Shown piece after piece: positions 32,896 to 40,373 of a DNA stretch of 64,000 nucleotides; the stretch's first letter is position 1, and every line of letters begins with the position of its first letter. The stretch comes from Microbacterium paraoxydans (GTDB lineage Bacteria > Actinomycetota > Actinomycetes > Actinomycetales > Microbacteriaceae). Position numbers and translations under genes: made by a program. The notes below the pieces were generated by a model. The model saw nothing but the letters and a program-made list of their open reading frames with translations. It ran no database searches and was not told the origin of the DNA. The stretch is from positions 62,001-126,000 of the forward strand of contig NZ_JAIVLG010000002.1 in NCBI RefSeq assembly GCF_020524545.1, given 5' to 3'.

Positions 32896-33777
32896 ATGGA
32901 TGATCTCGAGGTGATCGACGCCGAACGCCGCACCCTGCTCGCTCTCGCCTATCGTCTGCTCGGCACGGTCGCCGACGCTGAAGACGCGGTGCAGGAGACG
33001 TACGTGCGGTGGTACCGGATGAGCGTGGACGAACGTGCGCAGATCGTGAACCCCGCCGCCTGGCTGACCCGCGTCGCCGGACGCATCTGCCTGGACGTGC
33101 TGGGGTCAGCGCGTGCGCGTCGAGAGAGCTACGTCGGCCCCTGGTTGCCGGAGCCCGTTCCGCAGGGGTCGCTGCTCGCCGCCAGCCCGCACCCGGATCC
33201 GTTGGAGCGGGTGACGCTCGACGAATCAGTGGGGATGGCCCTGCTCGTCGTGCTGGAGTCGCTCACCCCCGCCGAGCGGGTCGCGTTCGTGCTGCACGAC
33301 GTGTTCGGCGTCCCCTTCACCGAGATCGCCGAGACGGTCGGTCGCAGCCCGGAGGCGGTGCGACAGCTCGCCTCGCAGGGTCGCCGGCACATCCGCGAAC
33401 GCCGGGCGGTCGCGGCGTCGAGGGAACAGCACGACGCCGTGGCGAGAGCCTTCCTCGCCGCCGCGGCGACCGGAGAGCTGGACGGCCTGATCGCTCTGCT
33501 CGACCCCGACGTCGTGCTCGTCTCGGACGGAGGCGGGAAGAGGTCGGCTGCGCTGCGGCCGGTGGTGGGAGCGGATCGCGTGGCGCGCTTCCTGCGAGGG
33601 ATCGCACAGCGCCATCCCGAGGCCGAGGTCTCGCTCGTCGCCGCTCCCGACGGGCTCGTGATGCTTGCGACGATCGACGGGCGCGCCGATGCGGTCTTCT
33701 CCCTCGTCGTTCGTGACGACCGCATCATGGAAGTCTTCGCCGTGCGCAATCCCGACAAGCTCAGCCAGTGGCCGTGA
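32896..33777 (+). CDS. ECF41-family (SigJ-like) sigma factor with SnoaL-like C-terminal domain
   Basis: The 293-aa protein has sigma regions 2 (about residues 1-75) and 4 (about 120-175). A SnoaL/NTF2-like domain follows with the ECF41 hallmarks WLPEP in the linker, DGGGK in the extension and NPDKL at the C-terminus. In this family the extension replaces a separate anti-sigma factor and modulates activity. Start ATG 32896 gives the usual MDD.. N-terminus, 7 nt after CAGGAT. Its classic partner, an oxidoreductase, is the adjacent pseudogene. Confidence 0.85.
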   Translation: MDDLEVIDAERRTLLALAYRLLGTVADAEDAVQETYVRWYRMSVDERAQIVNPAAWLTRVAGRICLDVLGSARARRESYVGPWLPEPVPQGSLLAASPHPDPLERVTLDESVGMALLVVLESLTPAERVAFVLHDVFGVPFTEIAETVGRSPEAVRQLASQGRRHIRERRAVAASREQHDAVARAFLAAAATGELDGLIALLDPDVVLVSDGGGKRSAALRPVVGADRVARFLRGIAQRHPEAEVSLVAAPDGLVMLATIDGRADAVFSLVVRDDRIMEVFAVRNPDKLSQWP

Positions 33778-33802
33778 GACCCCACTCGGTACGATGGCGA
33801 GC

Positions 33803-35143
33803 GTGACCACCCCGACAGTGCGCCCCGGCATCGCCGAACGGCTTTCGCAGATGATCCGCATACCGACGGTGTCGGCGGAGCTCGACGAGCGGGGGAGGGA
33901 GCCGTTCGAGGAATTCGTCGCGCTGATCGCTGGGCTGTACCCCCTGACTCACCGGGAGCTGCGGCTGGAACGGCACACCGACTTCGGTCTCCTGTTCCAC
34001 TGGGCGGGGAACGGCGCAGCGGGCCGAGATCCCCTCGTGCTGATGGCGCACTACGACGTCGTCCCGGTCGACGAGAGCGACGATTGGACGCACCCTCCGT
34101 TCGACGGAGTCGTCGCCGACGGTTCGGTGTACGGAAGAGGAGCCCTGGACGACAAGGGGCCGCTGATCGTCGTTCTGGAAGCGGTGGAGAACCTCCTCGC
34201 CGACGGCTTCGTACCCGCTCGCGACGTGTACCTCTCGTTCGGCGGCAACGAGGAGACCTACGGGAAGGCGGCCGAGGAGATCGCACGGGCGCTTCGTGGG
34301 CGTGGCGTGGTGCCGTGGCTCGTCCTTGACGAAGGGGGCGCCGTGGTCGATGCGCCGCTGCCCTTCGTCCCCGGTCGAGCAGCGATGATCGGTGTGGGCG
34401 AGAAGGGCGTCATGACCCTCCGGCTGTCGGCACGCGGCGAGGGCGGGCATGCATCGGCGCCGCCGTCGCTCACCGCGGTCCGACGCATCGCGAGGGCCGT
34501 CGATCGGCTCGGACCCACCACCTTCCGTCCTCGTGCCTCGAAGGCGATCCTGCGGATGCTGTCGAAACTGGCGAGCCGGACTCCGGGGCCGGCGCAGCAC
34601 CTGCTGCGGTTCCTGGCGTCGTCACCGCTCGTGACGGCGCAGGTCTTCGCCGCACTCGGGGGCGAACCCGCGGCCCTCGTCCGCACCACGGTGGCTCCCA
34701 CCATGCAGTCAGGGGGTACTGCAGCCAACGTGCTGCCGTCGCAGGCATCGGCCACCCTCAATCTCCGCATCGCGCTGGGTGAGACCACCCAGCAGACGAT
34801 CTTCCGCGTGCGGCGACGTATCCGCGATCCGCTCGTCTCCGTCGAGGTGGTCGAAGCCGATGAGCCCTCGCCGGAGTCGCCCACCGACAACGCCCAGTTC
34901 GCGCTGCTCTCGGAAGCGTTGGACGTCTCCCATCCGGGGGTTCCCGCCGTGCCGTACGTGATGATGGCGGCCACCGACTCCCGGCATTTCCACCGTTTCT
35001 CGCCCGCGGTCTACCGCTTCGCGCCGCTGGATATGTCGAATGCGCAACGGGCGTCGATCCATGGTGTCGATGAGAGCGTCGAGATCGCCGCTCTGGAGCG
35101 CGGGGAGCGGTTCCACCGGGCGCTTCTCGAACGGCTAGGGTGA
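33803..35143 (+). CDS. M20-family metallopeptidase (peptidase/deacylase)
   Basis: This is a 446-aa di-zinc hydrolase with LMAHYDVVPV (His ligand), GRGALDDKGPL (bridging Asp), GGNEETYG (catalytic Glu and Glu ligand), LDEGG, and a dimerisation domain starting ARGEGGHASAPP. A late IHGVDE supplies the final His. The family includes carboxypeptidase G2, ArgE/DapE and carnosinase-like enzymes; the substrate cannot be fixed. GTG 33803 lies 7 nt after TACGAT (leaderless); ATG 33794 is the alternative. Confidence 0.85.
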   Translation: MTTPTVRPGIAERLSQMIRIPTVSAELDERGREPFEEFVALIAGLYPLTHRELRLERHTDFGLLFHWAGNGAAGRDPLVLMAHYDVVPVDESDDWTHPPFDGVVADGSVYGRGALDDKGPLIVVLEAVENLLADGFVPARDVYLSFGGNEETYGKAAEEIARALRGRGVVPWLVLDEGGAVVDAPLPFVPGRAAMIGVGEKGVMTLRLSARGEGGHASAPPSLTAVRRIARAVDRLGPTTFRPRASKAILRMLSKLASRTPGPAQHLLRFLASSPLVTAQVFAALGGEPAALVRTTVAPTMQSGGTAANVLPSQASATLNLRIALGETTQQTIFRVRRRIRDPLVSVEVVEADEPSPESPTDNAQFALLSEALDVSHPGVPAVPYVMMAATDSRHFHRFSPAVYRFAPLDMSNAQRASIHGVDESVEIAALERGERFHRALLERLG

Positions 35144-35197
35144 TCTCACCCACCTCCTTCCCACGCAGGAGGACCCGAACGAGAAGCAGGAGACGCG

Positions 35198-36658
35198 ATG
35201 ACGCGAACCCGCACACTGGGCACTCTCGCCGTCGTCGTCGGCTTCCTCGCCTTCGTCGAGTTCACGAGTGGTGTGCTGCAGGGCTACTACACGCCCATGC
35301 TGACGGACATCGCCCGTCATCTCGGCGTCCATGACGCTGACGTGAACTGGCTCGAGGGCACGCAGCTGATGCTCTCCGCACTGGTCGTCCCGGCGTTCGC
35401 GAAGCTGGGCGACATGGTCGGTCACAAGCGGATGCTGCTGATCTCCACCGCCGTCACGGCCGCGGCAGCCCTGGTGCTGCCGTTCACGGACTCCTTCGGC
35501 GTGTTCCTCGCGGCGTGGGCGCTGATGGGGTTCTACGTCGTCTGGCTTCCCCTGGAGATCGCCCTCATCTGGTCGCGGTCGAGGCGGATGGAGGGGCGCT
35601 CCTCGATCACGGCCAAGGCGGCGGGACTCCTGGTCGCGGCGCTCGAAGGCGGTGCGATCATCGGAGCGCTCGTCGGCGGTGCGCTCATCGACGTCCTGCC
35701 CCTCACCGTCGTCCTGCTCGTGCCCGCCGTGCTCATCGTGGTGTGCTTCTTCGTGATCCTGCTCGGGGTCAAGGAATCTCCGGAGCCGACGGGCGGTGTG
35801 TTCGACACCGTCGGGCTCGTGCTCATCTCACTCGCGCTCGTCTGCTTCACCGGAGGTCTCAGCCTGCTCCGTCTCGACGGCGGACTGGGCAACCCCTGGT
35901 CGTGGGGCGTGGTGGTCCTGGGCGTGCTGCTGGTCGTCCCGTTCGTGTTCTGGGAGCTGCGGTGCGAGGATCCGCTCATCGATGTGCGCATGTTCCGCTC
36001 GCCCGCGCTCGGCCCGGTGTTCCTGACGGCGGGGCTCTTCGGGGTGAGCGTTCTCGGTGCGCAGGCCCCGCTGTCCACGTTCGCCCGGACCGACCCCGCG
36101 GTCTACGGCTACGGTCTCGGGACCAGCGGTTTCGCGACCTCGCTGATCATCGGCGTCTATCTCATCGCCATGATCACGGGCGCCCTGCTGTTCCCGTCGG
36201 TCGCCCGCTGGGTCACCCCGCGCCTGACGCTGATGGGCGCCTCGCTGCTCGTGGGACTCGGCTTCCTCCTGTTCCTCCCCTTCCATGACACGTATGCGCA
36301 GGTCATCGCGAACATGGTGGTCGTCGGACTCGGCTCGGGCGCCCTGGTCGCCGCGCTGCCGGCAGCCGCGGCTTCGGCGGCCCCGGCATCGCAGACAGGC
36401 GTCGCGACGGGGCTCACGAACTCCGTGAAGACCGTCGGCGGTGCGATCGCCTCGTGTGTGTTCGGCATCGCGCTGCTGCACGGTGTCGCGACCACGGCGG
36501 GGACGGCCGAAGGGACCGCGGGTTCGCTCGCTGGCTACTTCACGGTGTGGATCGTGTGTGGCGCCACAGCTCTCGCGGCGGCGGTGATCCTGGTGTTCGT
36601 TCCCAAGACCGCGTTCACCGACCGAGCTGCCGACGCGGCGGCCGTCCCGGTGCTCTGA
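35198..36658 (+). CDS. MFS transporter, DHA2-like
   Basis: The 486-aa protein has about 14 transmembrane helices. The motif-A-like loop KLGDMVGHKRMLL lies between TM2 and TM3, and TM segments run throughout. Proteins of this group export drugs or other hydrophobic compounds. The RBS AGGAG precedes ATG 35198. It is 55 bp after the M20 peptidase gene and convergent with a hydrolase gene, with only 2 bp between stops. Confidence 0.85.
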   Translation: MTRTRTLGTLAVVVGFLAFVEFTSGVLQGYYTPMLTDIARHLGVHDADVNWLEGTQLMLSALVVPAFAKLGDMVGHKRMLLISTAVTAAAALVLPFTDSFGVFLAAWALMGFYVVWLPLEIALIWSRSRRMEGRSSITAKAAGLLVAALEGGAIIGALVGGALIDVLPLTVVLLVPAVLIVVCFFVILLGVKESPEPTGGVFDTVGLVLISLALVCFTGGLSLLRLDGGLGNPWSWGVVVLGVLLVVPFVFWELRCEDPLIDVRMFRSPALGPVFLTAGLFGVSVLGAQAPLSTFARTDPAVYGYGLGTSGFATSLIIGVYLIAMITGALLFPSVARWVTPRLTLMGASLLVGLGFLLFLPFHDTYAQVIANMVVVGLGSGALVAALPAAAASAAPASQTGVATGLTNSVKTVGGAIASCVFGIALLHGVATTAGTAEGTAGSLAGYFTVWIVCGATALAAAVILVFVPKTAFTDRAADAAAVPVL

Positions 36659-36660
36659 CC

Positions 36661-37488
36661 TCACTCGCGCAGATCGAGCGCACGCGCGATCGCCGTCCAC
36701 GCCTTGGCTCCGAGCACGGCGTCGGCGGACGGCGTACCGCCTCGGCCCATGGCCACGCCGGCCTGGACGGCCGTCTCGCCGGGAAGCGTGATGCGGTGTC
36801 CGGCGTCGGGGTGGGTGACGACGATCGTCTCTCTGCCGTGCAGCGAGCGGCGCAGGCGGATCTCGTCCGCGAATCGGTCGCTCGGCCAGACGCGGTCGTC
36901 GCCGCCGGCTGCGAGGACGACCGGCCCGGTGATGTCTTCGACCCGGATCGCCGCCGCACGGGTGAGGGCGGGATCACGGTCGAGACTGGCTTCGTATAGT
37001 GACCGATACTCGGGCGGCTCCGTCGAGGCAGACCACGACGGTTCGAACGCGACGGAGGGGAGCGGAGCGCCACGAAGTGTCCAGTGCGATGACCAGTTAC
37101 CGTCGACGACTCCCGACCAGACGACGGATGACGGCGCGACCGCCACGGTGGCGTCGACCGGATGCACGGACGCGGTGACAAGGGCTGCTTCCGCTCCGAA
37201 CGACGTGCCGAAGATCGCCACGCGATCGGCGTCGTGGCGGAGGAGGTCCAGCTGGTCGACGAACACCTCGATCGGCACCTCGTGCGGAGCGGGACGCTGG
37301 CCCATGCCGCCGAACCAGCGGATGGCGCGGACCCGGGCCCCGTGTCGTGCGAGCAGGTCGGCCCGCTGGGCCTCCACCCGCCCACTTGACCCGGCGAGCA
37401 GGAGAACGGCGGTGCCACAGGGCGTTTCGGGTGTGGCATCGTACCGGTCGTCGCGATCGATCGCGGTGCGGGATAGCGGTTTCGTCAT
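36661..37488 (-). CDS. Alpha/beta hydrolase (BAAT/dienelactone-hydrolase-like)
   Basis: The 275-aa protein has a nucleophile elbow GTSFG, an acid in GGDDRVWPS and a His in PDAGHR, i.e. a full Ser-Asp-His triad. The C-terminal half resembles bile-acid-CoA:amino-acid N-acyltransferase/thioesterase C domains. Substrate unknown. The start ATG 37488 overlaps the stop of a small upstream gene by one base (TGATG), so the two are translated together. Confidence 0.75.
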   Translation of the reverse strand: MTKPLSRTAIDRDDRYDATPETPCGTAVLLLAGSSGRVEAQRADLLARHGARVRAIRWFGGMGQRPAPHEVPIEVFVDQLDLLRHDADRVAIFGTSFGAEAALVTASVHPVDATVAVAPSSVVWSGVVDGNWSSHWTLRGAPLPSVAFEPSWSASTEPPEYRSLYEASLDRDPALTRAAAIRVEDITGPVVLAAGGDDRVWPSDRFADEIRLRRSLHGRETIVVTHPDAGHRITLPGETAVQAGVAMGRGGTPSADAVLGAKAWTAIARALDLRE

Positions 37489-37712
37489 CACTCGCGATCG
37501 AGACCGAACGTGCGCTTCACGATGGCCTGGACGTCGCGGTCGAGGGCGTCGATGCGGGTGTTCACGGTATCGAACCGGGCGTTCATCTCGGTGCGGAGAC
37601 CACCGATCTCGCTGCGGACGATCCGGACGAACAGGGTCGAGACGACCGTGAGGGTGCTGGACATCAGCACGGTGAACGCCCCGATCATCGTCCAGATCTG
37701 TGCGTCATTCAT
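37488..37712 (-). CDS. Small membrane protein with coiled-coil tail
   Basis: The 74-aa product has one transmembrane helix (about residues 6-30). A helical heptad-like segment follows (IGGLRTEMNARFDTVNTRIDALDRDVQAIV), typical of small response-type membrane coiled-coil proteins. Strong RBS (CGGAGTGGG). It is coupled to the hydrolase gene downstream. Function unknown. Confidence 0.65.
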   Translation of the reverse strand: MNDAQIWTMIGAFTVLMSSTLTVVSTLFVRIVRSEIGGLRTEMNARFDTVNTRIDALDRDVQAIVKRTFGLDRE

Positions 37713-37841
37713 GAATCCCACTCCGTCATCGTCGCATCGATCCGGCAAGCATGCCAGGGCGCAGAGGTCGAAGATATCGGCTGTTCCGGAAGCCGGGGAG
37801 AACCTGTTCACACATCGACTGGTGGAGGAGATGCCCCAGAA

Positions 37842-37888
37842 CCCCGGGGCTCGACGTGGGGTGGGGTGGGGAATGTCGAGCCCCGGGG
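37842..37888. terminator. Terminator hairpin after the surface-protein gene
   Basis: A perfect 14-bp stem pairs 37842-37855 (CCCCGGGGCTCGAC) with 37875-37888. It lies 15 bp past the stop of the minus-strand gene that ends at 37904. Confidence 0.75.
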
Positions 37889-37903
37889 CGGTCTGGATCG
37901 TGC

Positions 37904-40135
37904 TCAGGCCTGGTGCCTGCGGGCGGCGCGTCGCACGAGCAACACGGTCCCCAGTGTCAGGAGAGCAAGGGCCACGGCGCCGGCGATGAGGGTGCCGACC
38001 GCGTCGAGGCCGGTAGCGGCGAGATCGCCGGTCGCCTCCGGGGCTTCGGCCTCTTCCGCGTCGGGTGCCTGCGTGGCGACGCCCGGGTCGATCACCTCGG
38101 GGGCGATCACGACGGCACGGGGAGTGGTCGCGGTCGACGGTGTCGACTCGATCGGTCCGCCGTCCGGCGCGGTGCCGGTCGCCAGAGCGGTGTTGTCGAT
38201 CGTGTCGAGAGCGAGGTCGGCCTCGTCGACCGCGTACGTCGCGGTGCACGTCATCGACTGCCCCGGTGTGAAGGCAGCGGACTCCGCCGGACAGACGACC
38301 GCCGAAAGGGAGCCGCTGCCGGTGAACGCCACGTCGTCCACGCGGACGTCGGTGAGAGTGACATCGCCGGTGTTGGTCACCAGGAACTGGTAGTCGATGA
38401 TGCTGCCGTCCTCGAAGGACTCGGCGTCGGTCGACGTCACGATCGCCGATTTCACGATGGCGAGGGCCGGTGACTGCGGCGACGTCACCAGGGCCGTCGA
38501 TGGCGGCGAGACCACACGGTCGTCAGTCGGCGTGGTGCCGGTGGCGGTCGCCGTGTTCTGCACGGAGCCGCGATCGACATCCTCTTGCTGCATCGAGTAG
38601 GTCGCTGTGCACGTCGCCGACTCACCGGCGTCGAGGGACAGGGGAGAGGCCGGACACGACACCCCGGAGAGCGTCCCCGCGCCGTCGAAGGCGAGCTCGT
38701 CCACGGTGATGTCGTGCAGGGGCACGCGGCCCGTGTTCGTGATCTCGAAGAAGTACTCCACCTCATCGCCGAGGACAGCGCTGGATACATTCGCCGTCTT
38801 GGTGAGAGCGATCATGCTCTCGCTTCGTGGCGTGTTCGTGAAGGTGCAGACCACACCCACTCCCGCGGGATCCGTGTGGGGAACGGTGACGTCCCCGCTG
38901 GTCCCCGCCCCGGCAGCGAACACGTCTCCCGTGGCATCGTCGAGGCAGGCCCACGAGCTCTGGTAGCGTGCCGGATCGGCGCCCGTCCCTGCCTCCTCGA
39001 TCCGGATCACCGAGCCTGGGAGCACAGGAGCGACGATGCGGCGATGCTGCACCCCGATCTCCGTCCCGAGAGTCGTGACCGAGAGGTCGTCGAACCCCGC
39101 TCCGGAGAGCGTCAGCTGCACCTGGTCCGTGGCGTCGTCGGAGTCGCGTCCGACCGGGAAGTCCTTCTCGAGCGTGAGGTGGCTCGGGTACGAGCACGAT
39201 GCGATGTCGACGACGCCGGGCTCCGTGAACGTGACCTGGCTGGTCACCTCACCGGACATCGGATTGATGCGGAAGAGCTCGAGCCCCGTGCTGACGACCA
39301 GGTAGCCCTCGCTGTCGAACGCGATCCCGTTGACGCCCAGTCCGCCGCTGTCGTCCACGCTGAAGGTCTGGATCAATCGCGGGCGTGCGGTCGGATAGGG
39401 GCTCGTCGTGCCCAGGACGATGTCGCGCGCGTCGACCACGTAGATCCCCGCCTCGGTGGCGGAGCTCATGACGATGTACAGGTTGCCGTCACGGTCGAAA
39501 GCGATGTCGCCGTTTCCGCCGGGTGCGGGTTCCCAGTAGAAGTTGATGGCGATGCGGCCCCTTCGCTCGCCGGTCACGGCATCGCGCCCGTCGAGGTTCA
39601 ACCGGTCGCCGTTGAGGGCGCCGTGGAAGTACAGGGAGGTCTTCGGGTCGACCGCTCCGTGCGTCTGCCGGGTCCCGAAGTAGTACGGCAGGCGGGTCGC
39701 ATCGACGGTCGTGGTCGCTGCGGTGGCGAAGTCGAAGGTCGCGAGCGCTCCGGCGTCGTTCGTCGTCCACGGATCGGCGCGCATCGCGTAGGCGGCGCCC
39801 TCGGGGTGCTCGGGGGTGATCGCGACTCCGAGACCGTTGAAGATCGATGTGGGATCAGCGCCGGGATCGATGGTTCCGATGACGGTTTGCGATCCCGTCG
39901 CGGTGTCGATGCTCCACAGGGTGCTTCCGGCGCCGTTGTTCTCATTCATGGCGTAGATCGTGGAACACGCGAAGACTTCTGCCGCGTGCGCTGCGGGAGC
40001 GTCGATCATGGCGCCGGGGATCACGACAGCGCCGACGGCGATCGCGGTGGCCGCGAGGCCTCCGATCGTTCTCCTGCGCGAGCGGCTCCGGCTTTCGGAG
40101 AGCGTGTGCGGTCTGTGCGCAGAATCATGCGCCAT
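37904..40135 (-). CDS. Surface protein with DUF11-type domains and LAATG sorting signal
   Basis: The 743-aa product has a signal peptide ending APAAHAAE (about residue 52). A propeller-like head spans about 53-330 (NGLGVAITPEHP, DRDGNLYIV), then a Cna-B/DUF5979-like domain and two DUF11-like domains (about 460-580 and 585-690, ALTKTANVSSAV; AIVKSAIVTST). The C-terminus is LAATG, a hydrophobic helix and RRAARRHQA, a class E sortase signal. Its build parallels the giant adhesin at 4540. RBS AAAGGA. A large LuxR regulator gene lies directly upstream on the same strand. Confidence 0.8.
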   Translation of the reverse strand: MAHDSAHRPHTLSESRSRSRRRTIGGLAATAIAVGAVVIPGAMIDAPAAHAAEVFACSTIYAMNENNGAGSTLWSIDTATGSQTVIGTIDPGADPTSIFNGLGVAITPEHPEGAAYAMRADPWTTNDAGALATFDFATAATTTVDATRLPYYFGTRQTHGAVDPKTSLYFHGALNGDRLNLDGRDAVTGERRGRIAINFYWEPAPGGNGDIAFDRDGNLYIVMSSATEAGIYVVDARDIVLGTTSPYPTARPRLIQTFSVDDSGGLGVNGIAFDSEGYLVVSTGLELFRINPMSGEVTSQVTFTEPGVVDIASCSYPSHLTLEKDFPVGRDSDDATDQVQLTLSGAGFDDLSVTTLGTEIGVQHRRIVAPVLPGSVIRIEEAGTGADPARYQSSWACLDDATGDVFAAGAGTSGDVTVPHTDPAGVGVVCTFTNTPRSESMIALTKTANVSSAVLGDEVEYFFEITNTGRVPLHDITVDELAFDGAGTLSGVSCPASPLSLDAGESATCTATYSMQQEDVDRGSVQNTATATGTTPTDDRVVSPPSTALVTSPQSPALAIVKSAIVTSTDAESFEDGSIIDYQFLVTNTGDVTLTDVRVDDVAFTGSGSLSAVVCPAESAAFTPGQSMTCTATYAVDEADLALDTIDNTALATGTAPDGGPIESTPSTATTPRAVVIAPEVIDPGVATQAPDAEEAEAPEATGDLAATGLDAVGTLIAGAVALALLTLGTVLLVRRAARRHQA

Positions 40136-40373
40136 TCGGGAGTCCTTTCTGATGACGGTGCGAACCGAGCCCGGCGAACAGGCGGTCCGGCTCACCCAAC
40201 GTCCCATCCGCCGGACGCGGTGCGTGGCCCGGTGCGTGGCGAGCGCGCAGAAGTCAGTGACGGCGACTCCGAAACGCGTCCTTCGGAACCTGTCGAGTAC
40301 GTAGTATGCGAGCGGACGCGCGACGCGAGTGTTGTCGTGCCTGCGGATCCCGCCGGTCAGTGAGGGACGCGGT

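Noticed and set aside
38585..40363. 592-codon plus-strand frame opposite the LAATG surface protein
   Set aside because: It shows no family match and has shadow-like composition; the minus-strand frame has signal peptide, domains and sorting signal.
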